Below, piece after piece: positions 46,691 through 57,531 of a stretch of 64,000 nt of DNA. The position numbers and the translations under genes are program-made. Position 1 is the first letter of the stretch, and every line of letters begins with the position of its first letter. The DNA comes from Capsicum annuum (taxonomy: Eukaryota; Streptophyta; Magnoliopsida; Solanales; Solanaceae): assembly GCF_002878395.1 (NCBI RefSeq), contig NC_061119.1:16384915-16448914 (forward strand), in the 5' to 3' direction. The notes under the pieces are model-generated. The model made no database searches, was not told the DNA's origin, and saw only the letters and a list, made by a program, of their open reading frames with translations.

Positions 46691-48100
46691 TCATGCCGCG
46701 ACATTAAATCAAGCGCTACATGGGAGGCAATCCATGATCCTCATAATTAATCTACTCCAGGTATACCCTAATCTTTAGTTCAATTTTTCTTTGATTTTAA
46801 GTTGAGGGTGTATGGTAAATTATTGTTGTAAAATTTTGTAGTCGACTAGGAATAATACCAGTACTTGAGGCAGTTAACTTGTTTTTGTAACTTTTGAGCA
46901 CCTCTCCAATGGAATGAGTAGTTACTTGTGTGAATTGCGTCTAAGTGTGACCACTGTGCATCTTTTTATGGCATTAGTTCTAGTGACGAAATAATTAGTG
47001 CTAAACAGCTACATGAACTAAACAAGTAGTAGCTTGTGATATACTTGTGTGCCATGTGTGTGTGAGATCTTACTCAGTTCATATTGTATGTTGAATCTAG
47101 AACTTACTCGGTTAGTCTTCCTTAGGTTGAAGGATAGGGGATAGGAAAGGATCATAGGCCGTTTTGATATTAGCTCACTGTTAGCCTAAATGACCTTCCC
47201 TGTATGTAGAATATCCCTTGATCCCTAGTTTGAGCCTGATTAGCCTGTTTTTTATGACACCAATCAACTTTCAATTTATATCATAATGAACCTATTGTGG
47301 CCCTGGTCCTCCTTGGACACTGTGCACCTTGACTTAGGCAAATGACCTAAGTTGAGGGTGGCTATCATAGGGGTGCGTGATTTAAAATGAGTAGGAAGAA
47401 AAGTAGAGTAAAATAAAATAATAAAAAGTTGGGTGCGGTATAAAAGGGCAAGAAAAAGAAAACTTGTGAAAAAAAAATGATTGTAGAAAAGACCGCACCC
47501 ATCCTGAATAAGTGTGATCAAGAAAAGCGAAGAATAGAAAAAGGCTAATGAGTGAAACCCCAAAAAGCTAGTGTAGTGTCAAGGAGGCTTAGTCACTTTA
47601 AATATCATTGAGTATCATACCATCCCCTAACCTATATTACAAGCCAAAGATAAAACCTATAGTGATCCTAGCTGACCTGTCTAATGATCTGGGTAATGAA
47701 AATAAGGGCAAGCCTATGATACATTGATTGGAACTTCATTTTGAGAGTGAGTGTATTGTGATTGTCCCCATGGTTATATATGTGATGTCTGATATGAGAA
47801 AAGGGGGATTTCTTTGTAGTGAGGGCACATTGGTTACATCGCTAGTTACTAACTTGTTTGGATAGTGTAAACTTGATGCATGCATGGTTGTTTTACTGAG
47901 TTGGTGCCATATCTTGATTCCTGTGTGTTGCATTGGTGTTCTTCAATAATATACACAGTTGTTCTTGAATTGACTGACCTTGGAGATGATGAAGATGTTT
48001 GAGATGATATAGATGATTGACTGCCAAATGTACTTTGTATTCTCTTAGTTGTGTTTGAGTTGCTTGAGGACAAGCAATTGTTTTAAGTTGAGGGTGCTAA
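46691..48100 (+). other. Athila 3' untranslated region and polypurine tract
   Basis: No ORF of the env-like type is seen on the plus strand. AAGTTGAGGGTG occurs near 46799 and again at 48084-48095 just before the 3' LTR, where it is the polypurine tract. The upstream copy may be an internal duplicate. The rest is unremarkable. Confidence 0.65.
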
Positions 48101-49579
48101 TGTATGAGCTGATGCTAACATATTTGAGGCTTTTAACTGAGAATAATTGCAAAGTCTTAAGCAACTTTTGTCTTTTTTGAGTGTTTTATCTTTGATTTTG
48201 CAGTAGAAGCTAAGATTCTAGAGAACCAACAAGAATGGAAGCAAAAATGTTGAAATCTGAAGCAAAAAAGAAGAGAAGTGTAGCTGACGGCATTCTTGAT
48301 AAGTCGTTAGCCCTGTGATAAGTTATCAACTTCATCGTCAGCCTTAGACAGAGGATGGACCTCAGTTGAAAGTTGTGATGACATTTTGTGATAAGCCGTC
48401 AAAGAGTTGATAGGTCGTCAAAATTATCGTCAGTCTAAGGTAGAACATGAAGCTAAGGTAGATAAGTGACAACATTCGTGATAAGTCGTCAAAGATCTGA
48501 TAGGCCATCACAATTCGTCGTCAGCCTAAGGCAGCGAATGTCAAAATCAAAGAGGAGCTGATGACATTTCTGATAAGGCGTCACAAATGGCGTCACCTGT
48601 CTGAGAAATTGCTGCACTCTATGATTTTGTTTTCATAATTAGGGTGAACTATCTAAAGCATTGTTTAGGGTTTTCTAAGGAGTTCCACACATTTTTTGGG
48701 AGACACGTATTTTGTTACTTTTCTCATTAGTTTCTTGGCTTGAAAAACAATTAACTTTGAAGAGATTTCCATCAATACTTTGGTGATTCATATTGTGATC
48801 TAATCTGAGAATCCCTAGTTATTATTCATCTTGTGGTAAGTTTATCTTTCAAATTATGAATTTATCTAGTTGTTCTGATCATTACATCATGAGTGGCTAA
48901 ACCCCTCTAACCCGAATTATGGGATCTATGGGTTAAGTTTTGGTAAGATTTTAAGTGTTTAAGATTCAAAAGGTAATAGGAATCCTTGATAATTCCAAGA
49001 TTTTAATCATTGTCTATTGGTTGCAAATAATATATAGCACCTGCTTTGATTTTCTTAAGATAAGAAATCAAATATAGTAGGAAGTGAATTATTGACAGGA
49101 ACTTGGAAGAACTAAAAACTTTTATTTTATAATTGACGTTGTAACAAGGTTGATTAACCTGGGGTAAAGTTTGGTCAGTGAAAATAAATTCTTTAAGTCC
49201 GAGAGGATTAGGTAATTAAATGCTTAAGTAGGTTGAGAGACATTTAGGCATAACTTTGATAAAGATAATTTGTTGTCCTATTTACTGTGAGAATGTTGAA
49301 TCACTATTAGCATCTGTCAAGTACCAAAACCCATAGTGAACATAATTCTGGTTTTCCATAAAATCTTGATTACAAACACTGAAGCTAAAGTGACCAACAA
49401 TTATTTGTTAAACTCAAAACCCCTCATTTCAGGAAACATTCAACTATTAGTTGATTAACTCGCAAACAACTTAAGTTTACACCATATTCCCTGTGGGATA
49501 CGACCCCAACCTAGTTGGGTTATATATTGATAACTATCGCTTACATTCTCATTAGAAAGGTGTAGTTTGAGCGTTATCA
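48101..49579 (+). repeat. Athila 3' LTR
   Basis: It starts TGTATGAGCTGATGC and ends GAGCGTTATCA. It matches the 5' LTR along its length with scattered changes and lacks about 20 bases between two GATAAG motifs near 48571. The CAGAT duplication follows at 49580. Confidence 0.92.
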
Positions 49580-49810
49580 CAGATATTCTACCTAATCAGA
49601 CATATAGTTTATCTGTTGCAATAGGTTGGTCATATATTGCATTATGTCGATATTTCTACCTAAGTCTATCTGTTACAACAGTGGGAAGACCTATTTGATA
49701 AATTTCAATAGATTAACTACCTGTTGAAACATATGTCTAAATCTGTTTGATATTTTCCAACAGATGAGTTGTCTGTTGTAACAGATACATTATCTGTTGC
49801 AATATTTAAA
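49580..49810. repeat. MULE unit 3' end, copy B (right part), palindrome cluster 9
   Basis: Directly after the CAGAT duplication the sequence continues ATTCTACC, GTTTATCTGTTGCAATAGG, GTGGGAAGACCTATTTGATAA, in the same order as 38345-38530. It therefore belongs to the same copy as 39380-39487 before the Athila insertion. Confidence 0.75.
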
Positions 49811-50330
49811 TCTAGTATTTCATTTCAATTAATAAGTGTAAATCTAAGGAAAAGATAAAATTCATAGACAAAATAAAATAAATCGATGCCTTCAAAAATT
49901 AACTGAACTAAATAACGAATAAATGAAATGTAAAAAATTATTATGGGCATAGATCTCAACAAATACATCAATTATTTAAGTATTGATGCCAAGGATTCCT
50001 AAGGAGAGGTCAGGTTATTACTTTGACAGACTCAAGCTATAAAGATTTACTCCATATGAACAAGTTGTTCTTCATCCGATGCTATAAAATTTGGTTTTGT
50101 TTGTCGTGAATATTTATTGTCGCTTACGTATGATTTTTGCACTTTTTGTTCTCCGTATTTCCATAAAAAAGTAGCATATTGTCAGTGTTGTTCAGCAGTA
50201 GCTTCTACATCCACCTGGAAAGCTAAAATTGATTAATGCTAATCACGAAGATACAACAAAACGAAAAAGAATAACTCATCTATTCTAGCAAATCAAACAG
50301 GTCATACTCGTGTTTTAAATTATCCTAAAC
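49811..50330 (-). pseudogene. Ulp1-gene exon remnant upstream of the protease domain
   Basis: On the minus strand a TTTCCAG acceptor at about 50213-50219 is followed by VDVEATAEQH, then (in a shifted frame) QYATFLWKYGEQKVQKSYVS and DEEQLVHMES, to about 50040. I recall this lead-in from Solanaceae Ulp1-type genes, but that is from memory and not checked. It continues the minus-strand DUF1985 gene to its right. The protease exon itself is missing, so this copy is truncated. Confidence 0.45.
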
Positions 50331-50690
50331 AGATTATATTTTTGTTGCAACAATGAATCAACTGTTGGGAAAAATTTCTACATGAGGAAGACTTGTATGA
50401 TAATTTTCAACGGATGAACCATCTATTGCAACATATGACTTATTTGTTGCAGTGAATAGGTCATCTGTTGGTACAAATAAAAGTGGTGCAAAGAGCTGTT
50501 TGATTTGCTAAAATAAATGAGACATATGTTGCAACAGATACTTTATCTGATGAAACAAGTTAGTCAACTGTTGCAATAGATATATATATATATCTGTTTG
50601 ATAATTTTCAGCAGATGTGTCATCTATTGAAATAGATATATATCTGTTTTTTAGTTGGAATAGACATATATATTCACCTTCTTCAACTCA
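50331..50690. repeat. Palindrome cluster 10, in an intron of the minus-strand gene
   Basis: Copies such as ATATGTTGCAACAGATAC (50523-50540) and TCATCTGTTGG lie between the exon at 50040-50212 and the exon beginning at 50935. This is the same intronic placement as in the plus-strand Ulp1 pseudogene. Confidence 0.7.
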
Positions 50691-50695
50691 TGTTG

Positions 50696-52530
50696 CTATT
50701 CTTTGGACATTGTACATTGCTCAGTGCAACACACGGATAGAGGAGTTGTAATTTCACTTTTTGGAATGCTTGATAATGCCTTGAAAATCACTTTCCTTCT
50801 TCTCTTAGCCTTAATCTCTAATGGAGTGGATGGATATAAAATTCTCTTAGATGAAATGACACCCCTCTTAGATGTCAATTCCTTTACAGAAGCAGTTAAT
50901 GCATTAATAGCATTAATCACTGCATTATGTTTCACCCTGCAGTCTTGACATTTGCATGCAGAACATTCGCTAGAAAAGGTAAAATTTGTATAAACAGTAT
51001 GATCATACTCATAATGTTTTGTTTTAAATACTGTAGAGGAGTATCATTAGCACCAACAGCAGTACCACTACCACCGCCAACAGCTCCATCAGCACTAAGA
51101 CCATCAACAACAACAAGCCCACCCTCTAAAATTATTTTTCTCCAACTAATTCCATTTTTATTCTGTCAATGACCTTAAGGTCTGATAAAGTTTGCACAAA
51201 CCATAAAGTAAGAAAAAATGGCATCTTCAACTCTTGATTGGTCAAAACTAGCGACAGATGCAAAATTCTAATATAAATAATTACATATATTAGAATAATG
51301 ATTCGATCATTCAAAAAAATTATTAATTAAAATAAAAACTTAATTATAATTATATTTACTGCATCCTTTGAAGGGTTGAAGAGATCAAGAAATTTTGCAT
51401 TTTTATCAGTTTTGGCCGACAACCATCTCAAGATTCTTGAACAGAAAACTTCTTCCTGGTAGTTCACTTGTTGTCTCAAATAAGGAATGGCTTCAAACGC
51501 CCAAGTCTATAAAATAACGCCAATAAATTAAAACCATTATTGAGTAACAGAAATGAATGAAGTCATAATAAAGAAAGAAACATTTACCATGAAAGCCCAT
51601 GGAAAGCCATATAAGTTGACCCTCTTTGGCGCTAACAGAGTCAATAAATATTTGACAGTCATTTTGAAGCTTTCATAACCCCAAGGATAGTTGTTAAATG
51701 CCTCAAGATCCTCGGAGAGCTTCATTAAACCGACGCTTATGTTGTTTTTAACGTCTCTCGCCCAAAGAATATTATGTACAAACCAAACCAAGCACAATGA
51801 CTGTTTGTTCTTCTTTGAAAGTCCTTTATCTTTCAACGCTTCTATCAATTTGTTTTTTAAGCTTGGACCAACAATGGTCACCAGGTTATCATGATCACAT
51901 GACTTGCCTTTGCCTTTTTTGGGTGTGCGGGGTGCTTTTTTGGGGTTAAAATATGTATAACTTGAGAAGGAGGATAACATTTTAGTCCAGTAACTATGGC
52001 AAACTCCTTCCAACCAAAATAAACAGGCATGCCACAGTAATTTATCCACATCTCATCCATCTTATTTTTATTTTCATACATAAACCTACGCTTGAGAAGT
52101 TCATATACCATTTTCATTTGGAAACGAGCATTGTTGTCCTCCGTCAAATCAAGATATTTTACAAAGCAGTTGTCCCTAAAATAAGCATCCAATTTTTGTT
52201 CTTGAAGTATTTTTCTAAAGGCATCAAAAGATTTTCCCATGGCTGACTTAACCATGAAATCACCCGTTAAATCTGTAGCACCATCGCACTGCATTCTCAT
52301 AGGATAACGATCAATGCTGAAGGTTTTGACCAACTCTTCAGCGGAAGGTCTATTAGCATTTGGATCATCTCTTTTGAAATATTCCTCCTCCCCATGTTCA
52401 TCATATTCTGCTCCTGATTGAGATAACGCTTATAAAGTAAGCTTTTAGAGTGGTGGATATAGCCTAGCTGCTTCAATTGTTTCTTTACTTGGACTTGATT
52501 CAGTTTCTGTTCTTTTTGGGAGCCATATTA
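50696..52530 (-). pseudogene. Second DUF1985 gene (Ulp1-type N-terminal part), opposite strand
   Basis: Read right to left it starts near MAPKKNRN (52523) with a stop soon after. The DUF1985 region follows: [40 protein letters not shown] and [20 protein letters not shown], then (shifted near 51890) KLSEDLEAFNNYPWGYESFK and LYGFPWAFM. A donor GTAAATG follows at about 51586, and the next exon (51511-51361) reads WAFEAIPYLRQQVNYQEEVF and WLSAKTDKNAKFLDLFNPSK. A last exon ends with ELTSKRGVISSKRI. The order and splice points match the plus-strand gene at 34641, but the sequences are clearly diverged. It is less damaged than the plus-strand copy. Confidence 0.8.
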
Positions 52531-52599
52531 TCTAAAATTAATAAGAACATAAAAAATATATTATAGTTGATTAATGCATCGTTAAAAAGGGATAACAGT

Positions 52600-53510
52600 A
52601 ATCTAACAAGTAAAACAGTAAAATAACAGCTCCAACAGATCACTAATCTGTTGCACCAGGTAGTATATCTATTGCAGCATATAACCAACTTGTTGCAATG
52701 AATGAGTAATCTATTGCAACAATACAAAATGTATCACTCATATTTTAAGACAGATGAATAGCCTGTGCAACAGATCACACATTGTTGCAACATATAAGTG
52801 ATCTATTGGAATAGTTAAATAATCTGTTGGAACGAATGAGTAATTTGTTGTAATAATATAAAATATATCACTCATCTGTTGAGAAAAATGAATGATTTGT
52901 GCAGCAGATCACGCATCTGTTGCAACATTATCTGTTGCAATATATGAGTGATCTATTGAAACAGTTAAATAACCTGTAGTAACGGTTGAGTAATCTGTTG
53001 CAACAATACAAAATATATCACTCATCTATTGGGAAGGATGAATGGTCTGTGCAACAGATCGCCTATTTTTTGCAATATATGAGTGATCTATCGGAACAGT
53101 TAACTAACCTACAGCAATGGCTAAGTAATTCGTTGCAACAATACAAAACATATCACTCATCTGTTGAGAAAGATGAATGGTCTGTGCAACAGGTCGCACA
53201 TCTGTTGCAACACACAAGTGATCTGTTAGAACAGTTATAAACGGTCAATATTATTTAGATTTCTTCCAACAGAAGGATCGTAAATCGCGGCAGATGAATG
53301 ATCAATTGGAAAAATCAAGTCTTACATATGTCCTATTGGAAGAGTGATAGAATTTTATCCAACAGGAGGTTCATCTGTTGCATCAGATCTTCAATCCGAT
53401 GGTTCCTCCATTGTATCAGATTGTTAATCTATTGCATCAGATTTTTTATTCGATGGTTCCTTTGTTGCATTTGATAGTAAATTTGTTGCATCAGATTTAA
53501 AGAAAAACAA
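52600..53510. repeat. Palindrome cluster 11
   Basis: A dense array upstream of the minus-strand gene. A ~110-190-bp unit recurs around 52720, 52850, 53000 and 53130 (ACAATACAAAATGTATCACTCAT, then GATGAATGGTCTGTGCAACAG, then GTGATCTATTGGAACAGTTAA). Later copies become CATCAGATT-based (53370-53500). The array sits at the presumed 5' end of the gene, mirroring cluster 5 before the plus-strand gene. Confidence 0.8.
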
Positions 53511-54518
53511 TAATTAAATTTTTAATTCTTTTAAAAGCTCTATTTTCCCAAATCAAAGATTTATATTTATTGTCGTAATTTAAATCGTAAAATTTTTTAG
53601 AAAGAGTTAAAGTATAAAATTTTTAATTCTTTTAAAAGCTCTAAAAATTAAAGACAGACAATAATTAAATATTAAGACCTAAACACAATATGAACATTTT
53701 TAATTAAATATAAGATATAAAAAAATAATTTATACATTTTTTAAAGGAGGCCATAAAACGTCTATTGGCATAATTAAACAAAATTTGATTTTAAACAAAC
53801 GAATTGGATAAAGAAGAGTAATGTAAACTGTTGTAACTTCTCAATTTTGGAATATGATCTATTTAAAAATATATCTTTTTGTATTTAAAAATTCAAATTA
53901 ATGTGGAGGCTGCATCCTCTCCTTTTAATAATATATAGATTACTTGTATCAATTGTGTATACTTCTATGATGTTTTCTTTCAAGGCGTTATAGACAAGCT
54001 ACAATCTAATTGATGAGATCGTGCCTGCAATGTTTTCAATTCGAATTATAATTTGGTTTGTTTAATGATCTACTATACTCCTGATGTGATTAAGAAAAAT
54101 TGGCTACAGAGATTTTGTGCGGTCAAAAATTAATACATACATAAAGGACTTCATAGGAAAGTCGTTTTGATCCAATTCATTCTTCTGATTTAATAAAGAC
54201 CAGAAAAGATACGCCCGTTGACTTAGAATGACAATGCGCTCTTGAGGTCATGGAATGTCTAAAACACCAATGATAACTACATTAATAAAGTTGGAAGATC
54301 ACGTACCCGCAGAGTGGTTAGGGATGATTTTGAAGTTTCAGTTATGGCTCTCGATCTCTATTTCTGTGAAACGTAAAAGCAATAACCGTACTAAAGCTCT
54401 CGAGGCTTATGAATATAGAAATATTAATTTTGAAAAAGATTATTCACTACTTATTGTTAATATGTTCAGTGCAAGGGTTGCCAATACGCTTAAGTAATAT
54501 TGAAAACATAATAAGAGG
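53511..54518. other. A+T-rich stretch without a recognised gene
   Basis: TTTTTAATTCTTTTAAAAGCTC is repeated at about 53517 and 53617. An 80-codon plus-strand frame at 54255-54497 (MSKTPMITTLIKLEDHVPAE) has no motif I know and no neighbour that supports it. I do not call it a gene. Confidence 0.35.
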
Positions 54519-55113
54519 TAGGGGTGGTAATGGGGTGGTGTGGGTGCGAGGCGGGGCGGGTTTTAGGTTATGTGGGGTGGGGTGGGGTGGGTTTTAGATT
54601 ATGTGGGTGTGGGGCGGTTTAAGTAAGTTTTTTTTTAAATGATGTGGGGCGGAGCGGGTTGCGGATTTAAACTAAAAAAAGTTAAAAATTAGTATTATTC
54701 TCGTAAATCTATCTAAAATTATATGTATTCTTCACTTAAAATTTTATGATATTTAAAACAAAATGTATAACACTATAAATAAACAATTTTATAACTTTTT
54801 AAATTTCTTTATTCATCTTAATGAAATTTTGATATTTAATCACTATTTGTACACGTGATATTTTTTTGATAATTTGTTAGTGAAAAGTGATATAATAGAA
54901 ATTGGTTGTTACTATTTCCTAGTATTGGAAATATTATGATTTTCCATGGAGTTATAAAATTTTCAAAAAAAAAATAATGTGGGGTCATACGATACGATGC
55001 GAGTATCTGCGGGTTTAAAGGTGATGCAGTATGGGATGGAGCGATTTTAAAATTTGTGAATTTAATAAAAAACTCACACCGCACCCACACATATCTCACC
55101 ATTATCACCCCTA
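54519..55113. mobile_element. hAT-like MITE with a G-rich end
   Basis: The ends are imperfect inverted repeats: TAGGGGTGGTAATGG at 54519 and CCATTATCACCCCTA ending at 55113. Flanks are ATAAGAGG (54511-54518) and ATTAGAGA (55114-55121), which match at 6 of 8 bases, as expected for an old 8-bp hAT target duplication. The left 150 bases are very G-rich (GGGGTGGGGTGGGGTGGG near 54575). There is no coding frame. It lies between the MULE region and the pararetrovirus remnants. Confidence 0.7.
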
Positions 55114-55269
55114 ATTAGAGACATAAGACATATAACACTGCTATAGAGAAGTTAATCAAGTTGTGAGTTCTCTTGCCAAACTGATATCCTCTGGCAAAAG
55201 TAATACCTTGTATCATTCTTTTTAACATCTTATTAAAAAAAAAACTAATTCTACTTAAAAAAACTATTT
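55114..55269. other. Short spacer before the pararetrovirus remnant
   Basis: This is 156 bases including a duplicated ACTAATTCTACTTAAAAAAA / ACTATTTCTACTTAATAG pair at its right end, next to the break of the viral sequence. No gene is present. Confidence 0.35.
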
Positions 55270-56658
55270 CTACTTAATAGATGGCAGCTTCTTAGTGCTA
55301 GAACATGTAAAGATACCAATTGTAGGGTGTGCAGATAACTTAAATAGATCTATTATAACTCTAATGAATCTATTTTTATTTGTGCGTGGATGTTTCTTCA
55401 CTTTTCTAAACATTTTTATTTTTAATTTATTTATTTTAGTTTTATTGATGTTCATATGTTGGGGGTGATTAAATGGTATTTGATTAAATGTTTTACTGTA
55501 ATATTCTTTAGTTTTTTCTCTTAGTCTTTGTAATTCTTGTATATTATTTTGAAGGTATTCTAAATATTTTATATCTTTTGTTCTAATATATTCAATTAAA
55601 TTCTTTTTCATAAGTATTTCTGTTAATCTTATTTCTTCCATATCTTGTCTCCAATATTTTAAATATTCATAGTTTATTATTTTATTCTAAAGTAGTTGTA
55701 ATACTACAAATTTCTTTGTAATAATTTATTCTAATTGTACTATATCTGATATTAAATTCTAGGTTATCTATTTCGTTAATTATTCTGTCTTTTTCTTCTA
55801 TGAATAATTGTATGTCTAAATCATATTCTAAACTGTGTTTTAATGCTAGTTGTTTCATGGTTTTATCTATCCAAATTAATCTTTCTTGTAATTGTTTTCT
55901 TCCTTTTCTAAGCTGGTTTCTATAATTAATTTCTTTGTATAGCCAACTTTATTTTCTCTAGCTCTTTTAATATGTTCTAACATTTTTAATCCGTAAAATA
56001 TTCATCTGAATAATAATTATTATTATCTGAGTAATAACTATCTGAATAATATAAACTAAGATCATGCATATCTTCTAACCATTCTAGACTTAATGATTCT
56101 TCATAAAATATTTTTTTCCACATTATTTTCTTTATGTTTTCTATTTCTAAGTCTTTAAAGATATATAAAACAAGTATCTTAATTTCATTAGATATATAGC
56201 TTGTCAGATTGTTCATATGATGCTTAGATTTCTACGAATAACTTGGATAACTTGGAATTGGATTTTAGTAATTTATGGTTTATTAAATTCTTTATCATAA
56301 TATTTACTGGTTGTTTGTTTTAATCTTAATAATTCTTGTATATTTTCATTAAGGAATTTCATATATTTTGTGTCTTTAGTTCTCATATATTTTTCTAGAT
56401 TTGTTTTCATTAGTCTTTCTATTAATTGTATATTTTTCATGTCCATTTTTCAATATTCTAAATATACGTAATTTATCATGGTTGATGTGTAGATTTGGCA
56501 TGTAGATATTTGTAAGAGTAAGTAGGTAGGTGTCGTATGTAATTTATTCTAGTCATAAAGTATTTATCAAATATTTTTTCCAATATGATTTTTCTTATAT
56601 CTATAATTTCTATATCTCTAAGTACATATAAAATAAATATTTTAAATTTATCTACCAT
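55270..56658 (-). pseudogene. Endogenous pararetrovirus: duplicated small ORFs after the leader
   Basis: On the minus strand four short frames form two pairs. The first pair is 56658-56476 (FKIFILYVLRDIEIIDIRKI) and 56216-55986 (IKILVLYIFKDLEIENIKKI). The second is 56446-56273 (LMKTNLEKYMRTKDTKYMKF) and 55641-55270 (LMKKNLIEYIRTKDIKYLEY). The order A-B-A-B suggests an old duplication of a unit. I do not know the function; the position after the promoter and leader is that of the first ORF of a caulimovirid genome. Stops and a Ser/Tyr/Asp repeat (YYSDSYYSDNNNYYSD) mark the second A frame. Being Lys/Ile-rich, some of these frames may be chance, but the paired similarity argues against it. Confidence 0.5.
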
Positions 56659-57035
56659 TTTGTCAGATAAATAAGTATTTATTTTTTATATGATGCTTTT
56701 TTCAAAATATTTCCTTCAATCATACACATAACAAAATATGATCATTTTAGATTACTATATACTAGATTATTTTTAAGTAACATGTTCTTCAGTCACTATT
56801 AGCATGGTAATATGGATACTTTTCCCTTAAACAGTGTCTCTACTCTGGCTACTCCCCTATCACGGCTTTCTTGCGTCACCGGTTTCACCTTTAGGATGGC
56901 ATAGTTCTTAGGAATTTTTCTCCTTCTCCACTTTGCTAATAAACTTCTTAACATGCTATTCTTCAAATAATTCTACTATAAAGTAACTAACATGAACTTA
57001 TTTTATCATATCATGATTGTCAGGAATTTATGAAT

Positions 57036-57107
57036 TTAGCTATTCATAATCGTAAATAAATATACCTGTTCTAGTAGGTTTGATAATTCTGGGTTTTGTT
57101 TATCCAT
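57036..57107 (-). other. Leader short ORF of the pararetrovirus remnant
   Basis: A 23-codon frame (MDKQNPELSNLLEQVYLF...) starts at 57107, just downstream of the TATA box and polyadenylation signal. Short ORFs of this kind are common in caulimovirid leaders, where ribosomes bypass them. It may also be chance. Confidence 0.35.
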
Positions 57108-57134
57108 AGTTTTTTCTTAGAAATATATCTGTTT

Positions 57135-57140
57135 TTTATT
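57135..57140 (-). terminator. Polyadenylation signal of the pararetrovirus remnant
   Basis: AATAAA on the minus strand lies about 90 bases downstream of the TATA box. A TATA box and AATAAA close together are typical of the terminally redundant caulimovirid transcript. Confidence 0.55.
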
Positions 57141-57227
57141 AAATATTCAAAAAGTTTTTTGTGTACAAGAGGGAAGGCTTGCTTTCAGCACATGAAAGTC
57201 TTGCCTTTAACTTGCCAAAGGCTTACA

Positions 57228-57235
57228 TATTTATA
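57228..57235 (-). promoter_or_regulatory. TATA box of the pararetrovirus genomic promoter
   Basis: TATAAATA on the minus strand, in the context GGCTATAAATATGTAAGCC, lies in the gap between the downstream ORF and the leader. The upstream sequence has TGGCAAGTGCC-like and A+T-rich blocks. It is the expected place for the pregenomic promoter. Activity in the plant is unknown. Confidence 0.6.
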
Positions 57236-57531
57236 GCCTAAAAGAAAATGTGTAAACTACTTTATACTATTCCTACTTTACATCTGCCAAGAAAATAAAA
57301 GATTAATAATGGTCCTAAAAAGGTAAAATGGCAAGTGCCAAGAAAAGTTAAAAGGTTATTGGCTAGTCTAGTCTAAGAATAGTAAATGTTTACATAATTT
57401 ACGTATTTCACATTTCTCAAAGTCATATGTCATTTTCATATTTCAATGTTTTGTCTTCTTATCTTTCTATTATTGCTCTGTGTCTTTCTATCTTTTGTCG
57501 TGTATCTTTCAGCTGTCGTTCTTATCTTCTT

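Larger units (their letters stand above)
39488..49579 (+). mobile_element. Complete Athila-type Ty3/gypsy retrotransposon, decayed
   Basis: Two LTRs (39488-40987 and 48101-49579) flank gag and pol in order gag, protease, RT, RNase H, integrase on the plus strand. A tRNA-Asp-type PBS and a polypurine tract lie at the expected places. The 5-bp target-site duplication CAGAT (39483-39487 and 49580-49584) is perfect. The element is 10.1 kb and inserted into one of the palindromic arrays. No env-like ORF is seen in the 1.4 kb between integrase and 3' LTR. All coding parts carry stops or shifts. Confidence 0.92.

Noticed and set aside
46691..48100. Env-like ORF of the Athila element
   Set aside because: No plus-strand frame of useful length with a signal peptide or membrane segment is present; the longer frames are on the other strand and lack motifs.
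24440..53510. CRISPR-like repeat array
   Set aside because: The palindromes are irregularly spaced and degenerate, without unique spacers of constant length, in plant nuclear DNA.
54255..54497. 80-codon plus-strand frame before the MITE
   Set aside because: No recognised motif, composition like the surroundings, and no splice or promoter support.
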